From NCBI RefSeq assembly GCF_001913705.1, contig NZ_MKQD01000045.1, positions 58,110 through 122,109 of the forward strand: a DNA stretch of 64,000 bases, given 5' to 3'. A program made the translations under genes and the position numbers. This DNA is from Thalassotalea sp. PP2-459. Its GTDB lineage: Bacteria > Pseudomonadota > Gammaproteobacteria > Enterobacterales > Alteromonadaceae. This document shows, in pieces, positions 48,473-58,010 of the stretch (the first letter of the stretch is position 1; each line of letters opens with the position of its first letter). The notes beneath the pieces are model-generated. The model was not told where the DNA came from. It worked only from the letters and a program-made list of their open reading frames with translations, and ran no database searches.

Positions 48473-48835
48473 ATGGAAAACAGACGTCAATTTACACGCA
48501 TATTGTTCTCGATAGATGCTCAACTTGAAGTAGACGAAAAAACATACGCCGTTAACATTCATGATATCTCGTTAAACGGTGCCTTAGTCAGCGCACCAAA
48601 AACACAAGATGATATTTTGAATAAATTAGGCGTACTCCATTTTAACCTGAATGAAACCCCTGTGAGCATGCATGTTGCTATTGTTCACGTTGAGTCAGAG
48701 GAAGTCGGTTTGCGTTGTAATGCTATTGATATTGATAGTGTTACTCACCTTCGACGTTTAGTCGAACTCAACTTAGGAGATGATAGCCAACTAAATAAAG
48801 AACTTTCACAATTAACTCGTACATTTACCGATTAA
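48473..48835 (+). CDS. PilZ domain protein (c-di-GMP receptor)
   Basis: A protein of 120 residues from ATG 48473 (MENRRQFTRILFSIDAQ); an ATG at 48443 is less likely. The c-di-GMP-binding motifs of PilZ are visible: RRQFTR at the start and DISLNGALVSA further on. It is a single-domain receptor and lies downstream of ettA. With two GGDEF proteins in this window it is part of the local c-di-GMP equipment, but no direct link is shown. Confidence 0.9.
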   Translation: MENRRQFTRILFSIDAQLEVDEKTYAVNIHDISLNGALVSAPKTQDDILNKLGVLHFNLNETPVSMHVAIVHVESEEVGLRCNAIDIDSVTHLRRLVELNLGDDSQLNKELSQLTRTFTD

Positions 48836-48861
48836 CGCTTTTATTCCACTCAGAAGGACGC

Positions 48862-49359
48862 ATGATGAATCAACTTATTCTTTCCTTTATTTGCCCTGAT
48901 CGCCCAGGATTAGTCGACACTTTATCTGACGTAGTAAAGCAACATGATGGCAACTGGCAAACGAGTAGCTTACATCACTTATCAGGCTTCTTTTCAGGTG
49001 TTGTTGAAATTGCAGTAACAGAAGCACAGACCACCGCACTTATAGATAAAATTCATAGCATTCCAAATATAAAATGTATTATCGAACAAACACACCTTCA
49101 CTCTGCATCGCAAGCAAGTATTGTCTTAGAGTTAACGGCTAATGATCGCTCGGGTATCGTGCAAGATATAGCCTCTGTTGTTCATCAACAAGGTGGAAAT
49201 TTATTAAAATTAGTGAGTGCACATGAAGCCGCGGCCCACACTGGTGTAGCTTTATTTAAAGCAAAAGTAAGCATTGATGTTGCCCCTCATAAGGTTGATG
49301 AACTTATTACCGCATTAGAAAGTACCGCTGATGATTTAATGGTGGATGTTTCTCGCTAA
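48862..49359 (+). CDS. GcvR-like ACT-domain protein
   Basis: A 165-residue protein made of two ACT domains (LILSFICPDRPGLVDTLSDV and IVLELTANDRSGIVQDIASV). It resembles the glycine cleavage system repressor GcvR, which works by binding GcvA. No gcv genes are nearby, so a role in glycine control is by family only. AGAAGGACG precedes the ATG; either of two adjacent ATGs could be used. Confidence 0.83.
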   Translation: MMNQLILSFICPDRPGLVDTLSDVVKQHDGNWQTSSLHHLSGFFSGVVEIAVTEAQTTALIDKIHSIPNIKCIIEQTHLHSASQASIVLELTANDRSGIVQDIASVVHQQGGNLLKLVSAHEAAAHTGVALFKAKVSIDVAPHKVDELITALESTADDLMVDVSR

Positions 49360-49429
49360 GACGATAATAAATTAACTTCGTTTCCATTATTATGATGACG
49401 CTTAATATTCTATGACAGAAATATGTCAA

Positions 49430-49463
49430 CTTTCTCATTTCTGTCATAATTCCTAGCTATACT
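49430..49463 (+). promoter_or_regulatory. Probable Pho box and -10 element of ppk
   Basis: CTTTCTC-ATTT-CTGTCAT (49430-49447) has one perfect half-site and one weak one. Ten nt later is TATACT (49458-49463), then the ppk start after 29 nt. The spacing is the same as for the stronger Pho boxes nearby. Confidence 0.6.
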
Positions 49464-49492
49464 CTTAATAATATTCAATAAAATTTTAGTAA

Positions 49493-51625
49493 ATGATTGA
49501 TAAAGAGTTATTTTTCGACAAAGAACTAAGTTGGCTATCGTTTAACGAGCGTGTTTTACAAGAAGCAGGCGATGAACAAGTGCCCTTAATTGAGCGTATA
49601 CGGTTTTTGGCCATTTACTCGGCTAATCTTGACGAGTTTTTCCGAGTTCGTGTAGCAAAATTAAGACGAAAACTTTTATTAGAGCGCGCAACAAATGAAG
49701 GTGATAAAGATTCCGCTCAATACCTGTATTTAAAACAGTTATTAAGTGAAATAAATCATTCTGTCAGTCAATTAACAGAAAAGTTTCGCCTTTATGCGCA
49801 ACATGCATTTGCGCAATTAAAAGAACATAATATCGAGTTACTGTTCAACGAAGAAAACTCAACCGCCTTTAATATTCATTTAACTCCTGAAGAAAAACGT
49901 TTTATCACGACGTTTTATCATAATCATATAGTGCGCTTTATTACGCCTATCTTTATTAATTCAAACACTCAGTTAGTAAGTTGTCTTGACGATGACGGGA
50001 TATATTTTCTTGTTGCTCTCAAGCAAACTGACGATGTGCAATATGCTTTAATCGAAATTCCTCGTTCAGAAGTTGATCGCTTCATTATTTTACCCAAAGA
50101 AAATCACAAAAATTTACAGCGTGTTGTGATGCTTGATGATGTCGTACATTTTTTTTTAGGTGATGTATTTGATGGGATCATCAACTACACATCAATCGAA
50201 GCATATTCACTTAAGCTTACCCGTGATGCCGAATATGATTTAAATGATGAACTTGACCAAAGCTTACTTGATAAAATGTCAAAAGGGTTAAAACAACGGT
50301 TAACCGCTGAGCCTGTTCGCTTAGGCTACGACAAGAATATGCCTGATTACATGCTAAAATACCTGAGAAAGGCGTTAAAAATAAAAGACATTAACGATTT
50401 AATTCCAGGCGTTAGATATCGTCATTATAAAGATTTTATTGCCTTTCCTAACCTTGGTGGCCCAGAATTAGAAAATCAAGAGCTACCTGCATTAGATGCC
50501 ACAGGTTTAGTACATAAAAATTTATCTTTTGATGCTATTCGTGCTCAAGATATCTTAGTGTATTACCCTTATTACAAATTCAGACATTTCACCGAATTTG
50601 TCAGAAAAGCATCTTATGATCCACTGGTGAAAACCATTAAAATTAACATTTACCGAGTAGCAAAAAAGTCTGAAATTATTCACTCATTAATGGAGGCAGT
50701 AAAAAACGGAAAACAAGTGACGGTAGTTGTAGAGTTAAGAGCAAGGTTTGATGAACAAACTAATATTACCTGGGCCCACAGAATGAAAGACGCCGGCATT
50801 AATGTAGAGTTTGGCATTGATACGCTTAAAATTCATTCAAAGCTATGCCTTATTACGCGTATTGAAAATGATAAAATAGTACGGTATGCACATATCGGTA
50901 CAGGTAATTTTCATGAAAAAAATGCGCGCATTTACACTGACTTTTCCTTATTTACTCACCATAAGGAAATCACACAAGAAGTTGATAACGTATTTTCATT
51001 TATCGCCCACAGCTATAAGCGTTTTCGTTTCAATCATTTAATTGTTTCCCCTTTAACGTCACGACGTCGTATTTATCAACTAATTGATAATGAAATTGAA
51101 CACGCAAAACATAATAAAAAAGCAACTATCACTTTAAAGGTTAATAACTTAGTAGATATTGGTTTGATTAATAAACTCTATAATGCCAGCAATGCTGGCG
51201 TGATTATTAAGATTATTGTGCGTGGAATGTGCTCATTAATCCCTGGTAAAAAAGGCATGAGTAAGAATATTCATGTTATATCCATTGTCGATAGGTTTTT
51301 AGAACACCCTCGCATCATGTTATTTCATAATAACGGTGTTAAAAGCCTTTATATCAGTTCTGCTGATTGGATGGAACGTAATATCGATCAACGGGTAGAA
51401 GTTGCTTGTCCGATATATGACCCTGTTCTGAAAAAACGTATCATTGAAATTCTCGACATTCAGTTAAAAGATAATCAGAAAGCGAGACTGATTAACGAAC
51501 ATCAAGACAACACTTACGTACCGCAAGGCAACAAACAGCCGATTAGATCACAGATTCTTATCTATAATTACTTAGCAGAACAGGAAAGTAATGAACGAAT
51601 AGCATTGCAGAACACTGATAAATAA
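49493..51625 (+). CDS. ppk: Polyphosphate kinase 1
   Basis: PPK1 makes polyphosphate from ATP. The 710 residues carry the N-terminal block KELSWLSFNERVLQEAGDE, catalytic His in LKIHSKLCLITR near residue 445, the GTGNFHEKNARIYTDF motif, and the second-half SSADWMERNIDQRVEV. The gene starts after a probable Pho box and is followed 7 nt later by ppx, so polymer formation and breakdown are co-expressed. Confidence 0.97.
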   Translation: MIDKELFFDKELSWLSFNERVLQEAGDEQVPLIERIRFLAIYSANLDEFFRVRVAKLRRKLLLERATNEGDKDSAQYLYLKQLLSEINHSVSQLTEKFRLYAQHAFAQLKEHNIELLFNEENSTAFNIHLTPEEKRFITTFYHNHIVRFITPIFINSNTQLVSCLDDDGIYFLVALKQTDDVQYALIEIPRSEVDRFIILPKENHKNLQRVVMLDDVVHFFLGDVFDGIINYTSIEAYSLKLTRDAEYDLNDELDQSLLDKMSKGLKQRLTAEPVRLGYDKNMPDYMLKYLRKALKIKDINDLIPGVRYRHYKDFIAFPNLGGPELENQELPALDATGLVHKNLSFDAIRAQDILVYYPYYKFRHFTEFVRKASYDPLVKTIKINIYRVAKKSEIIHSLMEAVKNGKQVTVVVELRARFDEQTNITWAHRMKDAGINVEFGIDTLKIHSKLCLITRIENDKIVRYAHIGTGNFHEKNARIYTDFSLFTHHKEITQEVDNVFSFIAHSYKRFRFNHLIVSPLTSRRRIYQLIDNEIEHAKHNKKATITLKVNNLVDIGLINKLYNASNAGVIIKIIVRGMCSLIPGKKGMSKNIHVISIVDRFLEHPRIMLFHNNGVKSLYISSADWMERNIDQRVEVACPIYDPVLKKRIIEILDIQLKDNQKARLINEHQDNTYVPQGNKQPIRSQILIYNYLAEQESNERIALQNTDK

Positions 51626-51632
51626 GGCTCTA

Positions 51633-53150
51633 ATGACTCACAATGTGCACACACAACACGAACAATACTTAGCGGCATTAGACATAGGCTCTAATAGTTT
51701 TCACTTTGTCTTAGCTCGACATGTAAACCAACAGATTCAAATTTTGCATGCTGAAAAGTACCGAGTACAACTCGCTCAAGGGCTTGATAATACTTTCACG
51801 TTATCTAGCAAAGCTATTGCTAGAGGCATAAACGCTTTAGAGAAACTTGCCACCAGTTCACAACATATCACTCCAGATAACTTTCGAGCGGTTGCCACCT
51901 ATACCTTGCGGCAAGCAACCAATGCAGAACAGTTCTTAACCGCTGCAAAGCGCATTTTCCCATTTACCATTGAAATTATTTCAGGCCATGAAGAAGCACG
52001 GTTAATTTATCAGGGTGTAGCACATCACAGACAAACTAACGAACAGCAATTAGTGATTGATATTGGTGGTGGTAGTACAGAGTGTATAATCGGTCAAGCG
52101 TACCAGATAAAAACACTAGACAGTTTACAACTCGGTTGCGTGAGTTACCAACAAGCTTTTTTTTCCGATCATGTTATTTCACAACAGGCATTTGAGCGAG
52201 CAATAAGAAGCGCCTCTCATCAAGTTGATAGTATCATAAAACGCTTCGCGAATACGGGTTGGCAACACGCTATTGGTACATCAGGCACCATAAAAGCCAT
52301 CGCTAAAATCATTAATGCTGAACAAGAGATTTCCCGTGAAATCACACTGGAAGATGTTGAAAACCTTAAGGCGACTTTACTCACCTTTCAGCACTTTGAC
52401 GAAATAGACCTACCTACACTAAAAGAAACTCGACGCAATGTGCTCTGCTCCGGTGTAGCTATTTTACTCGCAATCATGCGTTGCTTTGACATAAAAACAT
52501 TAGGCTATTGCCAATATGCCCTTCGCGAAGGTGTATTATTCGAACAACTAGAAAATTTAAAGCATAACAATGTTAGACAGCGCACTGTTGAAAGCTTTAT
52601 TTCACGTTTTAATATTGATTTTCATCAGGCAGAAAACGTTAAGTCACAAGCTGTTGATATTTATCAACAGGTGGCCGAATCATGGCAATTAACCGCACCG
52701 ATTTATTTAGAATTACTCACTTTTGCAGCACAACTTCATGAATTAGGGGTAGACATTAACGCTTCAAGTTATCAGAAACACGGTAAGTATATTATCGAAC
52801 AAGCGGATATGGCCGGCTTCAATCAAGAGCAACAATACGCATTAGCTTGGTTAGTGGGTAACCAACGAAAAAAAATTTCACCTTATAACGTTACAGCCGA
52901 ATACACTTTAACACATCAAACGCTTCATAAACTGTGTGTTATTTTACGCTTTAGCGTGTTACTTAACCAACAACGCTATACTCAAGCAGACCTTAACCTT
53001 AAGGTCAACGGAATCAATAATCGGTTTGAGGTATATTTAGATAAGCAATGGTTAATAGATCGTCCAATTATTAGCACTGAACTATTTTATGAACAACAAA
53101 TTTTAGAGGCGATTAATGTTACGTTAATTGTCCAATCAAATAAATATTAA
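51633..53150 (+). CDS. ppx: Exopolyphosphatase (Ppx/GppA family)
   Basis: Ppx removes terminal phosphates from polyphosphate; the related GppA acts on pppGpp. The 505 residues begin with the ASKHA fold (YLAALDIGSNSFHFVLARHV), include the motif VIDIGGGSTECIIG and AIGTSGTIKAIAKI, and end in the HD-like helical domain (ELLTFAAQLHELGVDINASS). Pairing with ppk favours Ppx over GppA. Confidence 0.94.
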   Translation: MTHNVHTQHEQYLAALDIGSNSFHFVLARHVNQQIQILHAEKYRVQLAQGLDNTFTLSSKAIARGINALEKLATSSQHITPDNFRAVATYTLRQATNAEQFLTAAKRIFPFTIEIISGHEEARLIYQGVAHHRQTNEQQLVIDIGGGSTECIIGQAYQIKTLDSLQLGCVSYQQAFFSDHVISQQAFERAIRSASHQVDSIIKRFANTGWQHAIGTSGTIKAIAKIINAEQEISREITLEDVENLKATLLTFQHFDEIDLPTLKETRRNVLCSGVAILLAIMRCFDIKTLGYCQYALREGVLFEQLENLKHNNVRQRTVESFISRFNIDFHQAENVKSQAVDIYQQVAESWQLTAPIYLELLTFAAQLHELGVDINASSYQKHGKYIIEQADMAGFNQEQQYALAWLVGNQRKKISPYNVTAEYTLTHQTLHKLCVILRFSVLLNQQRYTQADLNLKVNGINNRFEVYLDKQWLIDRPIISTELFYEQQILEAINVTLIVQSNKY

Positions 53151-53268
53151 GTTTGTTTTCACTTTAATGCGAGAAACACCAACACTTTTTTTACCTGTGA
53201 ACTGATATTATACCAATTCGCACAAATATTTTATTATACGATGTAGGATTTCTGAAAGTTACAAAGTA

Positions 53269-53292
53269 AAAAGGCTCTATCAAGAGCCTTTT
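53269..53292. terminator. Bidirectional terminator between ppx and pstS
   Basis: AAAAGGCTCT, loop ATCA, then AGAGCCTTTT form a perfect 10-bp stem between two convergent genes. Confidence 0.88.
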
Positions 53293-53328
53293 CATATCAT
53301 AATCAAACCTGAACAAATGAAACAATAT

Positions 53329-54291
53329 TTACATTAAACCAAGCTTTTTAAATTCTTTTTCAACAACCGATGCTGGCAATGGAATGTAACCATCTTTTTC
53401 CACAATTTTTTGTCCTGATTTTGATAAAATCATTTTCAAAAATTCTGCATCCATTGGCGATAAAGGCTTATTAGGATGTTTGTTAACATAAACATATAAA
53501 AAGCGAGAAAGTGGGTATTTTTTGTTAATGGCATTTTCCATTGTTGCTTCAACAAAGTTATTCCCTTTTTTCGCTAATGGCAACGCACGAACACCAGATG
53601 TTTTATAACCGATACCTGAATAGCCAATACCATTTAATGAAGCAGAAACCGATTGAACAACAGATGCAGATCCAGGCTGTTCATTTACACTGTTCTTAAA
53701 ATCACCTTTACATAATGCTTTTTTCTTAAAGTATCCGTATGTACCTGATACTGAGTTACGACCATAAAGCTGAATATCTTTACCAGACCATTCACCTGTT
53801 AAACCTAAATCACCCCAGCGATCAGCGTTTTCTTGCGCACCACATTTACGGTTATTGGAAAACACAGCATCAACTTGATCAATGCGTAAACCTTTTATCG
53901 GATTGTCTTTATGCACAAACACTGCTAAAGCATCAATAGCCACTCTCACCGCTACAGGTTTATAACTATATCGCTTTTCAAAGGCTTCAATTTCACGAGA
54001 CTTCATTTTACGACTCATTGGGCCTAAATTTGAGGTACCTTCAGTTAATGCCGGTGGCGCAGTTGACGAACCAGCCGCTTGAATTTGTATATTTACATTT
54101 GGGTAAGTACGCTTAAATTCTTCCGCCCAAAAAGTCATCATGTTCGCTAATGTGTCTGAACCCACAGAAGATAAGTTACCTGAAATACCACTAACTTTTT
54201 TGTACTCTGGTAGGTCTTTGTCAATTGCTAATGCAGAAAAGCTCATAACACTTGCTAGACTAATCGCACTAAACGCTCGTTTAAAATTCAT
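53329..54291 (-). CDS. pstS: Phosphate ABC transporter substrate-binding protein
   Basis: The periplasmic phosphate-binding protein that feeds the Pst importer. From ATG 54291 (GGAG 7-8 nt before it) it has 320 residues with a signal peptide ([20 protein letters not shown], cut after LA). The phosphate loop is seen in [19 protein letters not shown] and [20 protein letters not shown], and [14 protein letters not shown] is typical of the PstS2-like branch. It lies apart from pstCAB, after phoR, with its own Pho box. Confidence 0.95.
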   Translation of the reverse strand: MNFKRAFSAISLASVMSFSALAIDKDLPEYKKVSGISGNLSSVGSDTLANMMTFWAEEFKRTYPNVNIQIQAAGSSTAPPALTEGTSNLGPMSRKMKSREIEAFEKRYSYKPVAVRVAIDALAVFVHKDNPIKGLRIDQVDAVFSNNRKCGAQENADRWGDLGLTGEWSGKDIQLYGRNSVSGTYGYFKKKALCKGDFKNSVNEQPGSASVVQSVSASLNGIGYSGIGYKTSGVRALPLAKKGNNFVEATMENAINKKYPLSRFLYVYVNKHPNKPLSPMDAEFLKMILSKSGQKIVEKDGYIPLPASVVEKEFKKLGLM

Positions 54292-54357
54292 AATTTTCTC
54301 CAATGAGAGTATTTATATATCGAATAATTGTGAACACTATATAAAGCTAATATGACA

Positions 54358-54391
54358 ATTATATTTAAAGTTTATGACACTTATATGACGC
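54358..54391 (-). promoter_or_regulatory. Pho box and -10 element of pstS
   Basis: On the minus strand GCGTCAT-ATAA-GTGTCAT (54391 to 54374) is a 7-4-7 PhoB-type repeat. Ten nt later lies TATAAT (54363 to 54358). Confidence 0.85.
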
Positions 54392-54494
54392 CTTTAATAT
54401 TTTCGTCATATAAAGAGTTTCCATGATAATTTCTCAGCGTTCATAAAAAACGATCGTTAAGAGTGACTTGCGGATAGTTTACTTGATCAGTTCA

Positions 54495-55799
54495 TCAAGA
54501 TATTTTCCGAATAGCTTTTGGTTCGAAATATATGATAAATTCACTGCCCTTACCCCATTGGCTATTTATCGCCAACTCTGCATGGTGATGGTTAAGTACA
54601 TGCTTAACAATTGCTAAACCTAGCCCTGAACCACCAGTATTTCTCGAACGAGATTTATCAACACGGAAAAAGCGTTCGGTAATTCGATTAACGTGTTCAG
54701 GTCGAATACCAGGGCCATTATCTTTGACAGCGAATTTAGCTTTATGACCGTCTTTAGCCCAGGTAATATGAATTTCACCACCAGTTGGCGTATATGCGAT
54801 GGCATTAGAAATTAAATTAGAGCAAGCACTTTTAATTTCATTATCGATACCTTCAATTGCTAAGTTAGTATCAATATCACTGGTGATTTTGTGCGCTTTT
54901 TCTTGATTTAACCATTTAGCATCTTCGATCAATGCAAAAATTAGTTTTGGCATATCAACAAAATACTTCTCTTCTTCTTCGGTACTTACCTCAACGCGAG
55001 ACAGAATCAATAATTGCTCTACTAATCTATCCATTCGAGATACTTGCGTTTCCATCGTGGTAAATACTTTCTGCCAGTATGGATCTAATGCGTTATCTGT
55101 AACTTGTACCATTTCAACATAACCGCGCATGACGGTTAATGGGGTTTTTAATTCGTGGGAGACATTAGCAACAAAATCACGACGCATTTCTTCTAAGCGA
55201 TGAATTTTACTAATATCTCTAGCCAAAAAAAGTACCTGATCTGTACCATAAGCCATCAGACGTAATTCGATCATGAGTTCGGCATTCGCCGGAGATGGGA
55301 TATGACACGGTACGTCGAAGTTTTCTTCATCAAGGTAGCGAGAAAATTCTGGAAAGCGTATGAGGTTATCAATGCGCTGCCCAACATCTCCTGGCCAGCG
55401 AACACCTAAAATACGTTGCGCTTTTTTATTGCCCCATAAAATAGTTAAGTCAGCTGACAGTACCAATGCTGCGTCAGGTAATGCTTCTGCGCCATCCCTA
55501 AATTGTCGGATTTTTTCATTTAGGCGCTTTTGCTTAGTTCTGTGTTTGCGAATAACACGGTATAAACCATCGTACACTTGCCCCCAAAGCCCTTGAGAAA
55601 TAGGTGGAGATAAACTTTTACTAACCCAAAGCCAGCGCATAAGTTTAAATAAGTGATGATATTGCCACGTTAACAATGCAATAGCTAAAAACGCGACAAG
55701 TATAAAGGCGTAACCAAAAAGGTAGCCAATGAAAAAACTCAAAGCTAAAGCAAAGAAAAGGCGAGCGAAAATTGCTTTAGCTGAAAAACTAGAATACAT
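54495..55799 (-). CDS. phoR: Phosphate regulon sensor kinase PhoR
   Basis: PhoR phosphorylates PhoB when phosphate is short. The 434 residues show two N-terminal membrane segments (about 10-45), a PAS domain (GAEALPDAALVLSADLTILW), the H-box FVANVSHELKTPLTVMRGYV near residue 215, the N-box SACSNLISNAIAYTP, and ATPase motifs DNGPGIRPEH and TGGSGLGLAIVKHV. It starts 9 nt after phoB. Confidence 0.96.
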   Translation of the reverse strand: MYSSFSAKAIFARLFFALALSFFIGYLFGYAFILVAFLAIALLTWQYHHLFKLMRWLWVSKSLSPPISQGLWGQVYDGLYRVIRKHRTKQKRLNEKIRQFRDGAEALPDAALVLSADLTILWGNKKAQRILGVRWPGDVGQRIDNLIRFPEFSRYLDEENFDVPCHIPSPANAELMIELRLMAYGTDQVLFLARDISKIHRLEEMRRDFVANVSHELKTPLTVMRGYVEMVQVTDNALDPYWQKVFTTMETQVSRMDRLVEQLLILSRVEVSTEEEEKYFVDMPKLIFALIEDAKWLNQEKAHKITSDIDTNLAIEGIDNEIKSACSNLISNAIAYTPTGGEIHITWAKDGHKAKFAVKDNGPGIRPEHVNRITERFFRVDKSRSRNTGGSGLGLAIVKHVLNHHHAELAINSQWGKGSEFIIYFEPKAIRKIS

Positions 55800-55808
55800 A
55801 AGGCTTAA

Positions 55809-56510
55809 TTAAACACTCGCTTTAATTTTACCTGAGAACCGATAACCTGAGCCGCGTACTGTTTGAATAAAATCTTCATGACCCGCACCAGTAATTGCTT
55901 TTCGTAAACGTCTAATATGAACATCAACAGTGCGATCTTCAACATAAACATTTGTACCCCATACATTATCCAATAATTGTTCACGGCTATATACACGCTC
56001 AGGATGAGTCATGAAAAAGTGTAACAACCTAAACTCTGTAGGGCCTAAATCAATATTACTGTCATTTATCGATACTCGATGAGCAACTGGGTCAAGCTTC
56101 ATGCCATGAAATTCAATGGCTTCTTCAAGTGCCGTTGGCGCCACTCGGCGTATCACAGCCTTAATGCGAGCAATCAACTCTTTGGGTGAAAAAGGTTTTG
56201 TTACGTAATCATCCACGCCAACATCAAACCCTCTGACTTTGTCTTCCTCGTCGGCGCGTGCCGTTAGCATAATAATGGGAATTGAACGCGTATATTCATT
56301 CTGTTTCAACATTTTTGCTAATTTAACGCCTGAGCCGCCAGGTAACATCCAATCTAATAAAATTAAATCCGGGTATGGCTCTACCACTTTTTCTTTTGCT
56401 TGGTCAAAATCTTCAGCTTCTATAGCATTAAAACCATTTTGTTCTAACACGAAAGTGATCATTTCCCTGATTGGTGCTTCGTCTTCGACGACCAAAATTT
56501 GTCTGTTCAT
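55809..56510 (-). CDS. phoB: Phosphate regulon response regulator PhoB
   Basis: A 233-residue OmpR-type regulator. The receiver has EDEAPIR at the start, the phospho-acceptor in [15 protein letters not shown], and Lys in [11 protein letters not shown]. The C-terminal winged helix ([38 protein letters not shown]) binds Pho boxes. It has a Pho box of its own, so positive autoregulation is likely. Confidence 0.97.
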   Translation of the reverse strand: MNRQILVVEDEAPIREMITFVLEQNGFNAIEAEDFDQAKEKVVEPYPDLILLDWMLPGGSGVKLAKMLKQNEYTRSIPIIMLTARADEEDKVRGFDVGVDDYVTKPFSPKELIARIKAVIRRVAPTALEEAIEFHGMKLDPVAHRVSINDSNIDLGPTEFRLLHFFMTHPERVYSREQLLDNVWGTNVYVEDRTVDVHIRRLRKAITGAGHEDFIQTVRGSGYRFSGKIKASV

Positions 56511-56552
56511 GTATTAAACTTCCCATTAGGCATGTGACAATATCTAATGAAC

Positions 56553-56586
56553 ATTGTGATAAGATTTTATGACAATTTTATGACAT
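56553..56586 (-). promoter_or_regulatory. Pho box and -10 element of phoB
   Basis: On the minus strand ATGTCAT-AAAA-TTGTCAT (56586 to 56569) is a very good 7-4-7 PhoB site, with a weaker third repeat after it. Ten nt later comes CACAAT (56558 to 56553) as a probable -10. Confidence 0.85.
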
Positions 56587-56634
56587 AAGTGAAATTTTAT
56601 TTCATCATTGCCGATGTTACACGACAACACAAGA

Positions 56635-56656
56635 AAAAAGCGACTATTCAGCCGCT
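56635..56656 (-). terminator. Probable terminator after the porin gene
   Basis: On the minus strand AAGCGGCT and AGTCGCTT pair with one mismatch and are followed by TTTTC. It is about 130 nt past the porin stop and before the phoB promoter. Confidence 0.55.
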
Positions 56657-56783
56657 TATTTACAGAGAAACTCAATACATTTATTGCACAAAAAATTGTA
56701 AGGGCGTTGATCGAATACAAGTTTTGTATGAATAAAACGTTCCTTAAGAACAGCTTACTGCGAAAACAAACACGCCCTAATTT

Positions 56784-57710
56784 TTAAAAATTATATTCAA
56801 GCCCAATTCCCAAGTAGTCTTCATCTGCACCACTATCCATATCAAATGTTGTATAAAAACCAAATGCTTTAATATTTTTAGCAAATTTATAATCTGCACC
56901 TACTGTAATACCAGACTTGTCATCACCACCATCAAATTCTGCGGTTTGAAACTGTCCTTTTAACACCCAATTATCAATATTGTATTTCCCTGATAAAAGG
57001 AAGCCGTCCATCTCTTGTCCTGAACTAACGTTTTCTTGTGTTTGAGCAATTGCACCAAGGATAAAACCACCTAACTTCCCTGAAATGACAGCACGGGTAA
57101 CATCGTAACCAGCCATCTCTGAATCAAAGGCTAACGCAGCATAAAATGTAGATTTTTTTAAAGCTTTATCACCATACATTAACGCAATTGAACTGGCATC
57201 TTCACCATCAACACTGTCTTCAACCACATACGTCATCCCCAATTGAAAACCACTAAATTTTTTCGTTTTATAAGTGATACTGTCAGAAACGCGATTCTCA
57301 CCTTTCCATAACGCCTTAATATCAGCGTTTAAATCACTAAAAACATCAACTTTTCCCTGAGATTGCTTTAATAGCGTATCATTTTTGCCAATTAACACCT
57401 CACCAAAGTTGCCTTTTAAGCCTATATACTGATTTCGATCGGTAATACTGTCTCCTTTTGCACTATCACCATCTAAGTCAACACCGAATTCTGCTTTGTA
57501 AACAACAGTCAACCCATCTGAAAGTGCTTGTTCCCCCTTAAAGCCAATGCGTGAATTGTTACTTTTTACCTCAGTAAAAGATCCTTCACCTTCATCGGAA
57601 GATTGCACAGTTACATTGGCTTTACCATATATATCTATGCCATCTGCAACACTCGGTGCTGATATTGCGGAAAACACAGCAATGGCAAGAGAATTATAAT
57701 AACGTTTCAT
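56784..57710 (-). CDS. Phosphate-regulated outer-membrane porin
   Basis: A 308-residue Gram-negative general porin (Porin_4-like). A signal peptide (LAIAVFSAISAPSVA) is followed by the typical first strand DGIDIYGKANVTVQS, then SRIGFKGEQALSDGLTVVYK, and it ends YLGIGLEYNF with the terminal Phe needed for the BAM machinery. A strong Pho box upstream suggests it is made under phosphate limitation to let phosphate or other anions in. The substrate is inferred from that site only. Confidence 0.9.
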   Translation of the reverse strand: MKRYYNSLAIAVFSAISAPSVADGIDIYGKANVTVQSSDEGEGSFTEVKSNNSRIGFKGEQALSDGLTVVYKAEFGVDLDGDSAKGDSITDRNQYIGLKGNFGEVLIGKNDTLLKQSQGKVDVFSDLNADIKALWKGENRVSDSITYKTKKFSGFQLGMTYVVEDSVDGEDASSIALMYGDKALKKSTFYAALAFDSEMAGYDVTRAVISGKLGGFILGAIAQTQENVSSGQEMDGFLLSGKYNIDNWVLKGQFQTAEFDGGDDKSGITVGADYKFAKNIKAFGFYTTFDMDSGADEDYLGIGLEYNF

Positions 57711-58010
57711 GAGATCACCCTTTCAAATGTATATTGAGTATATTTGCCGCACATTGTGCCTAAATTAAATGACACTTTTGTGACAATATGACTTTTTTTT
57801 TACATTAAAATGAATTTATTGCGTCATTTTTGTGTACAATTTATTTCAACTTGATGACAAACGGTTCAAGCTGCATTATAAAAACTATAGTCTATCTCCA
57901 AGAAAAATAAGAAAAATAATAGAATAAATTTACAATTTTTTTAAAAAACACTTTAATCAAACGATAAAATAGCTACAATCAAATTAGGTATTGTTCAAAT
58001 AGAAGATAAA
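57711..58010. other. Divergent promoter region porin / sensor kinase
   Basis: These 300 nt hold the porin Pho box on the left side. On the kinase side I see only AT-rich DNA, with GAAGATAAA in front of the kinase ATG. Confidence 0.5.
57753..57786 (-). promoter_or_regulatory. Pho box and -10 element of the porin gene
   Basis: On the minus strand TTGTCAC-AAAA-GTGTCAT (57786 to 57769) fits the 7-4-7 PhoB site. Ten nt later lies CACAAT (57758 to 57753), the same hexamer as at phoB. Confidence 0.85.
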
